DNA of 64,000 bases, from assembly GCA_019022495.1 (NCBI GenBank), contig JAFEKR010000063.1, forward strand, positions 1 through 64,000, given 5' to 3'. The notes beneath the pieces are model-generated. The model was not told where the DNA came from and searched no databases. It saw nothing but the letters and a program-made list of their open reading frames with translations. Positions 23,720 through 35,223 of the stretch are shown here, in pieces (position 1 is the first letter of the stretch; every line of letters starts with the position of its first letter). Origin of the DNA: Epichloe hybrida. Its lineage: Eukaryota > Ascomycota > Sordariomycetes > Hypocreales > Clavicipitaceae. A program made the position numbers and the translations under genes.

Positions 23720-26700
23720 TAATACCCCCCCTATATATAATTAACCTTAATTATAAAATAAGCTACTTGCTTAGGGTATAGTTATTATATTAGAGCTTTA
23801 TAAGGAAAAATAAGATAAGGCACCTTATATCTAGACGCGTAAGTAAATAAAAAGAAATAATAATAATAATACTACTAATTAAAAATAACCCCTTATTATA
23901 GTTAGTAATATTCTAATAGTAGCTTACATATAGCTTTACTATAGCAAAACAAATGTTATTACCTATTATATAGCTAGAAAAAACAATACAAATAACCTAT
24001 ATTAATTTTCGTAATTAGTTAAATAAATAAGGTACCTAATGCTAGGGTTCTAAATAGTCTAACTAAAGGGCTTATATTATAGTTACTATAAGCTTATAGC
24101 TATTAGGCATATATATGTTTAGTAATACTAATAGTTATTATTATAATTTATGAATTACCTATACATAGTGCATTAGATTACTTAAGGGGTCTAGGGTTAA
24201 TATAAAAGAGACTAATTTTTCCTCTCTTTTACACTTTTCCTTTCTTTTATAATATCCCTTAACCTTATAAGTTACCCTTACTAGCTAAGTAATAGCTCTC
24301 TTACTACTATTACTTAGTAGTTACTAACCTCTTTTAGTCCTTAATTATTATTATTATCTATCCTTATTTATCTTAGTTTCTTACCCTTATTTAGCTTATA
24401 AGTTTATACTCTTATTAGTATAACTTCCCTATCTAGTCTATTATAGCTAACTTATAGCTAGTTTACTATATCTAAGTCTTATGCCTAAACTTTACCTTTA
24501 TTAATACCTTAAGAAGATTTATTAACTAAGAAATCTCCTATAAAGTCTCCCTAAAAGTAAACTTCTTCTAAAATCTTATTATAAGTTTATTATATCCTTA
24601 TAGTGTCTTTATTACTAACTTACTACTAGTAAAATAACTTTAAAGAAAATTCTATATATACACTATTATTAGTAAGTAATAATATAAAATATTCTCCTAA
24701 AAAACAGTACTTATAAGATTCTAGGATACTTTATTAATAAAAAAACCTTCCTAGCTAAATATAATAAGTCTTTAAGTATAATATCTTTACTTACTTATTA
24801 CTTCTTTATAGCTAATATTTAATAGGCTATTTAATAAAATATGCTTATTACTTCTAAAATAATAAAAACTATATTATAGTATATCTCTCTTAACTAAAAT
24901 CTACTTATTTCTTACTAATATATTACTAGACTTTAGCTTAAATTATATAGCTTTATAATAGGCTATTTAAACTTATTAAAGCTACTTCTAAAGGTAACTA
25001 TTACTATTAAAATAAAGTAAGTATAATTTTATTTCCTAGACACTAGATTACTACTAACTTACTACTAGCTTATTATAAAAGTAAAGAAAAAGCTATAGAA
25101 TACTATCCTAGTTTATAAAAATTCTAATAAGTATAGTTATATTTACTATACTTAAATATTTACTAATACTACTTATAAGGTAAAATATAATAAATATACT
25201 ATAATAGCGCTACTAAGTAATATTATAAATCTAAAGACTTAGATTAATATTATAAACTATCTTTACTTTATAGCCTAGAATATCCTAAAGGTAAGCTTTC
25301 TTAATATATATAGCTAATACTTAACTAACTTACTAGTAGTTTATACTAAATACTATTAATTTACCTAAATATATTAGTCCTATTAAGCTCTCTAGTATAC
25401 TTTAGGTTTATATATATAAAGAGAGGGATTTTAATAATAAAGATACTCCTAAGGCCTTTTCCTTTATAGCTTCTATAGTTACTAATAATAATAAGGGACT
25501 AGTAGTCTTAGAGGCTAACTTTATTATAAAGGGATAAGTGCTTAGTAGTTATATAATAGATTATTTAAATTATCTAAGTAAATTAACTTTATTTTCTAAT
25601 ATCTTTAGTGTATTAAGTTATAAAACATAACTACCTTACATTAACTTTATTACTTAGCTATTACTTATAGTTATTAATAATTTCTCTAGTAATAAAATCC
25701 CTTTTTAATACCTAAGAATTCTCTAAAGTATTATAGCCCTTTTATTTAACTAGATATTTATAATACCTTTTATTATAGTAATATAAAATAATTCTCTTAA
25801 CTTAAAACTCTTATTTATTATCTTTAATAGTATCTTATAGTAAGGATATATTTTCTATATCTATTAGGTCCCCTTTAAAAGGTTTAAGACTAGTAATATT
25901 AAATATATTATATAATTAAGTCCTAGGTAGTAATTTTAATTAATATACTAATCTATAACTTCTAATTACCTTTTTAATCTTATAAGGGCCTAAATACTTT
26001 ATAGCTAGCTTCTTACTAGAGTGTCTTAGGTTAATGTTTTTTATTAATAATAAAATATAGTTACTAACTTTAAACCTTATTAGAGTTCTTTTCTAGTTAT
26101 AATATTTTTTATACTAAGTCTATAAGTTACTTAAAAGCTACTTAATTATAGTATACTTCTCTCTTAGTGCTTAAATCTTACTTTTAGCTTAATTATTCTA
26201 AAGGGATATTTACTATTACTTACTATAGACCTCTAGGATTATAACCTTATAATGCCTTTACTAGTGTATAGCTATACGTTAAGTGATTACTTATGTTATA
26301 TATAAATTACGCTATTAATAGGTTATTTGCCTAATTAGTCTGTTTAGTATAAGTAAAAGCCCTTAAATAATGTTCTAAGACCTAGTTTAAATGTTTTATT
26401 TAACTATTTATCTAGGGGTAAAAAGCGGTGCTAAGTAGCTACTTTATTATAAGAAAATAACAAAAAGTTATTTAGAAACCACTAGTAAATATAGAACCTT
26501 AGTCTATTATAATACCTTCTAGGGCTCTATAGTCTCTAAAAATATATTCTAAGAATATAGTTACTAGCCTATTGCTAGTTAGTTACATTAAAATAAGGAT
26601 GTAAATACTATATTTCGTGAAATAGTTAATAATAACTAAAATTATATTATAGGTTTAATTTAAATCTTTTACTAGTAGAAGTCTAGTAATAAAATCTATT

Positions 26701-27272
26701 AATAATTCTTAAAAAGGGTAATTAGGCACTAGTAATATAGCTAGCTTACTATATGGTTTATAATGCCTTGGTTTTAAAGTCTAATAATTTATATAAGTGC
26801 TAATATATACCTTTATATCTTTCTTTATTATTAGCTAATAATATTAGTTTATAATCTAATAAAGAGTTTTACTTACTCCTTAATGCCTAGTAGTAGGGTT
26901 ATTATAAGTTAGTAATAAAATTTCTTTCCTTATACCTAGAGGAATAAAAACATGATTCTTAAACATTAATAACTTAGAGGGTTTAATTAACTATATCTAG
27001 GATATAACTAAATTGCTGCTTTTAAGTAACTTTAATTAAGCTATAGTAAAGTTATTACCTTACTATGCTTTATATAATAAGACTTAAATTAGGGGTTTTA
27101 ATTCTAAGCTCTTTTCTAGAAAGTTAGAGTTAAACTTAGAAGAGGTTCTCTAAATAGATTAGATCCTAGCTATAATATCTTTATAAGTAATTAGTTTAAT
27201 AGATGCTTTTAGTCTTATAAGGACATAGATAAGTAATGTTTTTAAGGGGCGCCCTTGCCGCTTACTAGTAAT

Positions 27273-27671
27273 CAGAGCTTTACACTCGTGTAGTATAGTT
27301 TTTTGTGTAGTTTTTTTGTTTAATTTTATATCTAGCTATTTATTAAAGTTATTATCCTAAAAATCACGTAATCCTATAGAGTAAAATTCTAAGAAAAATA
27401 CTATATATAAATGTGGGTCTGAAAGTGGGCCCTAGGCCCACAAATTGGAAATACTACATTTGTAGTGTTTTTAAGTGCTAAAATGTAGTTTTTCTAATTT
27501 ATAGCCGAAGGATTCACTTTTAGACCCACTTTTATATATAACTACACTGTAGTTTTTAAGTTAGCTGTCTAAAAATAGAAGTTTTATATCTATATGTATT
27601 TTCTAAGATTAGATATTAATTATGTATTAGAAAAAAAAAAACTACAAGATGTAGTGTAGTGCAAAGCTCTG
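27273..27671. mobile_element. hAT-like MITE, 399 bp, inside gypsy-2
   Basis: Ends are inverted repeats, CAGAGCTTTACAC at the left and GTGCAAAGCTCTG at the right. The flanking octamers CTAGTAAT (left) and CTAGTAGT (right) differ by one A/G and fit the 8-bp target duplication of hAT elements. It is internally non-coding and rich in GTAGT words. It lacks a transposase. Confidence 0.7.
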
Positions 27672-30600
27672 CTAGTAGTAATAACCTATGCTAGTCTATC
27701 CCTATTAGTAATAGCTAGTCTAATAGGAAAATTAAAATAATTAAGCAATGAATAATGCATACGCTAGGTACTAATAGTATTACTATAGCTAGCTTATTAC
27801 TTATTAATAGAAGTATATAAAGTATTAAATAACCTTACTAATATAACTTTTCTAAGGTTATCTAGATTATTAGGTTCTTTAGGAATATAGTTAAGTTATG
27901 ATTTTTTAAAACCCTAGATATTAGCAGTGTTATTATAGCGTTATTATAACTAACTATTAGTTACATTAAGTAATGTTTTTATGGAGCCTATAGTATTAAT
28001 AATATTACTATAGTGTTCCTATCTCTTAGTATTTATAAATTTAGATAAAAAGGCAAGAAGTTATATAGTTACTACTTTCTCTTTCCTTATCTTACTTATA
28101 AAATCTAGTCTTCTTAAAAGTAAGTTAGTAAGATTTAATTTCCCTATATAATATATAATCTTAAAATTAAAAGGATAAAGCTTATTAAGCGTAGTTACTT
28201 ACCTACTAGTAAGCTTAGGCTTTATAGTAAGGTACTTATAGTTTAAATAATCTATAATAACTTAAATTATATAAGCTAAATAAGCAAGATAGTGTCTTTA
28301 TATGCGAAAAGCCTCTTAGATAGCTAATAATTTACTATTAGGTGTTAAATATTATAATTTAGTATTAGTTATCTTTCTTAATATAAACGTAACTAGGTGC
28401 TAGTGACCTAGCACTAATATTATAAGTATAGCCCTAATTATATGTCTAGATGTATTTATCTCCACTCTAAGATATATAAGTAAGTTAAAATACACTAAAA
28501 TTAGCGCTTTCTAAAATCTTTATTAAAGCTCTTTAAACACTACTAGCTTATGGGGTTTTAGTTTAAATATCACTAGTTAATTCCCTTTAAGGTAATCTAT
28601 TAATAAAATAATAACTTTACTATACTATTTAATAAAATAGTAGTAAAATCTAGTAAAACTAAGAAATAACTAAATATTAAAAACGCTATGTAGTATTAGC
28701 TAGGTTATAATTACTTTAACTCTTACTAAGTCTATTATAATACTTTTCTTTAATATCTTAAAGCCTAAAAATTTAACTTCCTTAACTAAAAATTAATACT
28801 TCTTAAGGTTAATAAAAAGACTTACCTCTCTAAACCTATGTAAAACTTATTTAATATACTCTATATAATCTTTAACCTTACTACTATATATTAGCGTATT
28901 ATCTAGATAGATAATATAGGTCTTATTAATAAGTCCTTTAAGAGTATTATTAATATACTCCTAAAAAGTCACTAGTGTGTTAACTAGTTTAAATAGTATT
29001 ACTAGATATTTAAAGTGGCTATATTAATAATAGAATGCTATTTTCCACTTATTACCTAAGCAAATATATAGCTAGTAGTATATATCTTTTAAATCTAAGA
29101 CTATAAAAATAACTACGCTTACTAATTAATTAAGAATTTTAGTAATAAGGGGCAAAGGGGCCTTATTCTTAATTATAATTTTATTTAGGCCCCTATAATT
29201 TATATAAAGCCTTAATTTCCCTCCTTTCTTTAGAATAAATAAAATTAGGGCTCTAGCTAGGCTAATTAATCTTCTAATTTACCCTTTAAGCTATGTACTT
29301 ATAAGGTACTCTCTAAGAACCTCTAGCTCCCTTTTAGCTAAATTATATATAAGCCCCTAAGGTAGTGTTTTCCTTTTTTCTAATTTAATTATATAAGTAT
29401 ACTCTCCTAGTTTAGGAAGCTTACTTACTAACTCTTTAGAAAAAATATCTATAAACTCCCTATATTCTTCTAGGATTATTAGTATAAGGCGCTTAGTGCT
29501 TTTATCCTAATTTAACATAGCTTCTTTACTGCTTATGTTTTCTAAAATTAGCATAACTATAATACCTTTGCTTTTTTACTATAAATAAGCATACTTAAGA
29601 ATCTATATAGCTACTTTACTATTTATTTATATATCTATTACTACTAGGTTCTTTAATTAGCCTTTTTTTTTTCCTTTTTAATTTTTTTTTTCTAGAATAC
29701 TTAGCCTAATCTTTATTACTCCTAATAATAAAGTAACTACTACTATTTTTTTCTCTTTATATACTTACTACTTACTATAAGTAAAGGAAAGATATTTTAT
29801 TATTACTAGATATCTCTAGTATTTATGCTTCTAATATATAATTATAGGTAAATACTCTTTAATCTAGTCTATACCTAGAATTATCCCTTTACCTATATTA
29901 GTAATAAAGTAACTAACTTAGTAAACCTTTGTAAATCCTATACTATCTTTTATCTTAACTAATTTTTTTAGAATTCCTTAATATAAAATTACTTTTTTAC
30001 TTATACTCTCTAATATCCTATTTAATTAAATTATATTTTCCTAATCCTTTTTTAATAATAATTTTAGATAAATTATTAAAGACTATATGCTTATATTAAA
30101 TAGCGCTTATATAGCTAACTACTAGTTATCTTATTATAGAGATACTTATATTCTTATTTTATTATCTATAGGGTATTTTATAGTAAGATTATATTCCTAG
30201 GTTTATACTAATTAAACTAGTATTATATTAGGAGATATAGCTTTATTACTACTTTTCCTATACTTTTTAGTTATATATTTAGTACTTTTATAAGTAAAAT
30301 AATCTAGTGCTTAATAAGTTAGTATAGCATGCCTAGGCTTTCTATATTTATAGTATACTAGGAATAATCTTCTCTCTTAGTCTTTACTTTATTACTATAC
30401 CTTATTTATAAGTAATATAAAATAAGAGCATTACCTCTTTCTTTTAGAGTCCTAACCTTTTTTATTATTTTAGCCTAAACCTATTATAACCTTTGCTTTC
30501 TTACCCTAGCCTTATAGTTAGCTCTAGGTTATTAGAATCTCTTAACTAATTATTTACTTCCTTATAGTGTTATTTAAGCTATTTAGAAAAATTATAATTC

Positions 30601-31447
30601 TTAGATATATAGGGATTTCTTTAGGTAACTTAGCTTTTACCTTATCCTAGGCTTATATAAAGGATTAAAATAATTAGCTATTTTTTTACCTAAGATTTAG
30701 CAGTAACCTTATTACTTCTAAGTGTCTTATACCTATATTTATTATTCTAGTTTTTAACTATTCTAGGAAATTTACCTAGGTAATTAACAAATAATTTACA
30801 TACCTATTTATAGCTATATAATGTATTTACTATTGCTTTATATCACTAGCTAGGCAGCTGCTTATATACGCTACCTTAGTTATATTATCCTTAAAGGTAT
30901 AGTAGTCTAATTTAAATAGTATGTCTAAGTTTGCTAAGAAATTCTATAGGCTTTCATACGTTTCCCCTTTATACGTAGGCATTTTTATCTATATTTTAAT
31001 AAGACTACCTCACTATATAATTACTGCTATATCACTGTAAACCACAGGTGAAATCATAGCTAATGTTTAAGGGGTAATTATAGGTCTAGTTTAAGGTCTA
31101 GCTAAGCCTAGATTTGCCTTAAGCTCTCTAATTTGCGCCTCTATCTATAAGACCTCTTATCTCTTCTAAAGGCAACGTAGCTTAGATTATGCGACCTTAT
31201 AGCGTCATTATAATGCCCTTTTTTCTTTAGTTATATTATTTATACCTTTACCTAAATTAGGATTAAGTGGTGTTTATTACACCTTATTATCTATAGTTCT
31301 AGATTATAGGGGTTCTTTATTTTCCTAATTATCTATAGCTTTATTATTATAAGGTACTAGTGTGTTTCTTATAGATCTTTAGAGTGTTAGCTATATAATA
31401 ATCTAGCTAATGGTTTATATCCTTAAAAAGGTTAAGAGAGATTAATT

Positions 31448-31717
31448 TATTATAGCTTATACTAAAAGGTTAAGAATAAAGTAATAGCTAAGACTATTAT
31501 AGTTACTACTAGATAAATACTAGCTAGGGGTAAGTGTATAAAGGTTTTAATCTCTAACCTAGCACTAATAATATACGTAGTCTTTAATAAATACCCTACT
31601 TCACAAGCACGTAGCTATCTCGTAGCTAGCTAGCCTCTTTATTATTCACACGGCCTAAAGGTTCTCCGAAGACTCGCTTCGATAAACATCCTATCTTTAA
31701 CCTCTGCGCTCCTGACA
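31448..31717 (-). repeat. gypsy-2 5' LTR (270 bp)
   Basis: Mirror image of the partner LTR in mutation pattern. The inner side (31448 to about 31590) is AT-shifted, and the outer side keeps C/G (CACACGGCC, CTCCGAAGACTCGCTTCG). It ends CCTGACA, the unmutated form of the terminal CA. Confidence 0.92.
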
Positions 31718-31722
31718 CTAGG

Positions 31723-32301
31723 CCCTATATAGAGCACCTAAAAGCAGCTAAAAACCTGCTTAGGTACTTATTAGGGACTAAATTCCTTGCTATAATCTAT
31801 AGGAGAGACCCTAAAGGTATAGCTAGCAAAAGCCTAATAGGTTATTGTGACAGTGATTTTGCAAGGGATAAAAAGACCTCTAAATTAACCTACGCTTATC
31901 TATTCAAGCTAGCTAGCGGACCTATTAGCTAGAAATCAAAGAAAGCTAGTATAATAGCTCTATTAACATTAGAAGCTAAAGCTAACGCTATTTGCGAGAC
32001 CTTCCAGGAGCTATAATGGCTTTAGGGCTTATTTAAGGAGCTAAAAACCCCTATTTCTCCCCCTATCCAGATATATTGCGATAATCAAGGCGCTATAACC
32101 ACTGCCTATAACCCTGCCTTACATAGCCGTACAAAGCATACCTTGCTTAAGTTTAACTATATTAGGCAACAGGTTTTAGAGGGTTTAGCTAAGATCAAAT
32201 ATCTAGATACGAAGTCAATGCCTACAGATAGTCTAACAAAACCGTTATCTAGGCCTCTTTATTAGGCTTTTATTAGGCTCTTAGGGCTTGATAATCACTA
32301 A
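31723..32301 (+). pseudogene. Copia RNase H, 3' segment
   Basis: Continues the frame cut at 23444. HLKAAKNLLRYLLGT is followed by RNase H motifs YCDSDFARDK near 31.85 kb, LEAEANAICETFQE near 31.98 kb and YCDNQGAITTAYNP near 32.08 kb, then the KHTLLKFNYIRQQ segment and a C-terminus with DSLTKPLSRPLY. A few TAG stops replace Gln/Trp. This part of the copia element is the least mutated coding stretch of the island. Confidence 0.88.
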
Positions 32302-32508
32302 AAACTAATAACTAAATCCCTTTAATAGGGAACTAAAAACAACGCTAAAAAAGGGAGCTATATTTAACAATAGCTAGGAATTTAAAAGGGGGTCTTTTAT
32401 CTTTTCCTGTTTTTCCCTTTTATCTGTTTTTATCTAAAAGTTCTTGTTTACCCTATATCACTTTGTACGCTTTTAATTAGCTTATACGTAATTCTTTTGT
32501 AAAGGGGG

Positions 32509-33318
32509 TGTTAAAAATAAGACCTATTTTTAGCCCTTTCTAGTTAAAGGACCTTTCTATTACTAGCTTGCATTGCAAGCCTAACAGCTGCACTACAGCT
32601 ATTAACGGTCGCGAAGGTGGCTGTTAATGGCTACGTTATAGCTATTAACAGCTGCGACTAACTGTGTGGATAACTAATCCAAATCAATTGTGAATTATTC
32701 AATTGCGTTGTGGCTACAGGCGCAGCCACAACCGCATCGCCACTAGTAATTAGGTAAGCTAGGGTGACATAAGCAGGTTACCCTATAGCTATCTTTAACA
32801 GCGATTTTCTCTTTAACTAAAGGTCATACAAAAGTCTTACATATAGCAAATTAAAGCTAGAAGATAGGGCTTTTATTTTATATAGGAATATTTTTTAGAC
32901 CAAAATTTAGTGCATATAGGTTACTAGTTTGTATAGTGGTGAGTTGATTTTTTGGATTTTATATATAAATAAATTTTGCGGAAAATAAAAAGTGGCCTAT
33001 AAGACCTCTTTAGCAGTCCGGATCCACTAATACAGTTAGTGGGTATATAAGAGAAAGAAGATCTTTTTAACCTAGCTAGATAGCTAGGCCTCTTAATCTA
33101 ATAGCCGCATTGCCTATATAACGTCACTAAAATCAATTCTATTAGTATATAAGATATCGTAAAAGTTATCTAGATTAAATTTAATTAGTTAATAACTGCC
33201 AAAACCTTCCGTTGCGTTGCGTTAAATATTTAACGTGGTGGCTCTATTAGTCCCTGACCGTAGAAGCTACACTTGTACAGCTGTTGCCAGCTAGCAACTA
33301 GCTCCCTACATTTCAATA
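32509..33318 (+). repeat. Copia 3' LTR (810 bp)
   Basis: Begins TGTTAAAAATAAGACC directly after the purine tract and is followed by the ATAGT target duplication. It retains more C/G than the 5' LTR. Confidence 0.93.
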
Positions 33319-33323
33319 ATAGT

Positions 33324-33459
33324 CTTTAATAAATACCTTACTTTATAAGTATATAGCTATCTTATAGCTAGCTAGCCTTTTTATTATTTATATAGCCTAA
33401 AGGTTCTTTAAAGACTTACTTTAATAAATATCTTATCTCTAATCTTTACGCTCCTAATA
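33324..33459 (+). repeat. Solo gypsy-2 LTR, right half
   Basis: Completes the solo LTR that begins at 10679. It is heavily AT-shifted. Confidence 0.85.
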
Positions 33460-34344
33460 CCTTATTTTTAATTTAATTATATTACTTAGTAATCATAAAA
33501 CTTCTTTAAAAAGCCCTTATATTTTATAAATTTCTAAGTAAGTTAAAGGTAGAAAAATAATAATATTAAAAAACCTATAGGCTTTAGTAATATTATACTA
33601 GGTTTTTTTCTAATCTATAATAAATATTAGTAAATAACCTAAATTTAGCTTAAAATACCTTAAATAGTCTAGAAAAAAAGAAAAACTTATAAGAAGTTTA
33701 ATATATATAAAAAAACTAAAACTTTAAGAAAAACAAGCTTTTTTTTATACTTATTAAAAAAAAGGGATAAATTAAATAACTTACTTAAAAAATAAGGTAT
33801 AATAAAATTAAGAAATCTAATAATATATAACTAGCCTTAATATAAGACTATTTTAGCCTTAGATTAAAGCTACTTTTCTTTTATAATAACTAAGTAAAAC
33901 TAAGTACTTATACTTTATTAAATTAATAAAAGAAAACTAGGCTAAAGTTAGCTAAAAAGTAAGGCTATAGAAAAGTTGATATAAAAGTAAATAAAAAGTA
34001 CATTAATATTATAAACTATAAAAGACTTAGAAAGTATATTAGGAATTATAATAAACTAAAAGATTTACTAATACTAGCTATTACTAATACTATACCTTAT
34101 AATTAGTTATAAGGCCTATTACCTAGGACTTTAATCTCTTTTATAAGCCTTATATATAATACCTTATATAAACCTAGATTTATATTACCTTAAGTAAAAG
34201 TAAAGAAACTAAAAATAAACTTATTACTATACTAAAATAAGGCTAGAAAAGACTTAGAAATACTTATTTTATATATATTTTTTTCCTTTATTATAACATA
34301 AGGCTAGTATAAGCTAATAATAAATACTTATAATAAGCTATATA
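33460..34344. other. Anonymous AT-rich sequence
   Basis: AT-rich with stops in all frames. Probably the continuation of the old repeat interrupted by the solo LTR at 10679. No coding motif recognised. Confidence 0.5.
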
Positions 34345-34389
34345 TATTATAGCTTACACTAAAAGGTTATAAATAAAGTAATAGCTAAG
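34345..34389 (+). repeat. 45-bp start of another gypsy-2 LTR
   Basis: Matches the first 45 bp of the 270-bp LTR (TATTATAGCTTACACTAAAA) and is cut by the insertion of gypsy-2b at 34390. The remainder of this LTR is not found elsewhere in the window. Confidence 0.7.
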
Positions 34390-34609
34390 TATTAGGAGCG
34401 TAGAGGTTAGAGATAGGATATTTATTAAAGTAAGTCTTTAGAGAACCTTTAGGCTATATAAATAATAAAGAGACTAGCTAGCTATATAATAGCTATATAC
34501 TTATAAAGCAGGATATTTATTAAAGACTACGCATATTATTAGTGCTAGGTTAGAGATTAAAACCTTTATATACCTACCCCTAGCTAGTATTTATCTAGTA
34601 GTAACTATA

Positions 34610-34741
34610 TATTAGAACCCGAAGGTATGCGAGTAAGCCATTGAACCACCAAAAGATTCACTAATGCTAGCTCTTGCTTGCATTGCACCTTATAATTGAT
34701 TATTAAGCCACGCGCACGCGCACGCGCGCGCGCACCTAATA
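34610..34741. repeat. TRIM-like element, left 132-bp LTR
   Basis: Direct repeat of 35092-35223 with only a handful of differences, mostly A/G and C/T. Confidence 0.9.
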
Positions 34742-35091
34742 ATTATCCCTTCCCTCGTAAGGCTCGCCCTAAGCTAAGGGCCCCACATAGGCTAGCGGCT
34801 AGCAACGTACGTAACCTTAGCTTGGATTAGGCCTGGTTATCTGTGGCCTCTAAGATAATTAACTAATTATGAACCCCTAAGGCCTAGTACGCACGGTAGC
34901 TAGGCCTATACATCACCTAGTGCACGTGACCTTATATAGGTGTGCGCCCGTACCTGCCCTGTGAGCCTAATGTAAGCACCTAAGCCACTAGTAATTTAAA
35001 CCTAGACCTGCTAGGTTAATCTAGCTATAGGAATTACAAGGACTTAAACCTAGGACTAGCACACTAGAAGACCTGTAAGAGCTAGCATTAA

Positions 35092-35223
35092 TGTTAGAAC
35101 CCAAAGGTGTGTGGGTAAACTATTAAACCACTAAAAGATTCACTAATGCTAGCTCTTGCTCGCATTGCACCTTATAATTGATTATTAAGCCACGCGCACG
35201 CGCACGCGCGCGTGCACCTAATA
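35092..35223. repeat. TRIM-like element, right 132-bp LTR
   Basis: Partner of 34610-34741; same length, same terminal motifs. Confidence 0.9.

Larger units (their letters stand above)
23450..31717 (-). mobile_element. Ty3/gypsy element 2, minus orientation, RIP-decayed
   Basis: The LTRs are 270 bp each (23450-23719 and 31448-31717), flanked by CTAGG on both sides (23445-23449, 31718-31722). Length is 8268 bp. On the minus strand, gag is legible at about 30.5-31.0 kb (MPIYKGETYKSLQNFLV-like, best read from the second copy at 35.6 kb). Reverse transcriptase is at about 28.9-29.1 kb (TYIIYLDNTLIYS in place of YLDDILIYS). All frames carry stops. A hAT-like MITE sits inside at 27273-27671. It interrupts the copia reverse transcriptase/RNase H. 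Confidence 0.92.
10813..33318 (+). mobile_element. Ty1/copia LTR retrotransposon, interrupted by two gypsy elements
   Basis: The two LTRs are both 810 bp (10813-11622 and 32509-33318), and ATAGT flanks the element on both sides (10808-10812 and 33319-33323). A purine tract AAAGGGGG precedes the 3' LTR at 32501. The sequence after the 5' LTR, GGTTATAAGCCCGG, is the candidate primer-binding site. Removing gypsy-1 (12423-19509) and gypsy-2 (23450-31717) leaves about 7.2 kb, a usual copia length, with the order gag, protease, integrase, reverse transcriptase, RNase H. Reading frames are broken mainly by TAG where Gln or Trp is expected, the mark of RIP. It cannot be autonomous now. Confidence 0.93.
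34610..35223. mobile_element. TRIM-like miniature LTR element, 614 bp
   Basis: Two direct repeats of 132 bp (34610-34741 and 35092-35223) start TATTAGAACCC/TGTTAGAACCC and end CACCTAATA. They are flanked by CTATA on both sides (34605-34609, 35224-35228). The 350-bp interior has no coding capacity. Both repeats contain the same alternating purine-pyrimidine tract (CACGCGCACGCGCACGCG). GC content is far above the surrounding RIP-decayed DNA. Confidence 0.88.

Noticed and set aside
34610..34680. tRNA-like A-box/B-box words on the minus strand of the TRIM LTR
   Set aside because: Spacing is about 17 nt too short for a tRNA, and no acceptor stem pairs. Chance resemblance is more likely.
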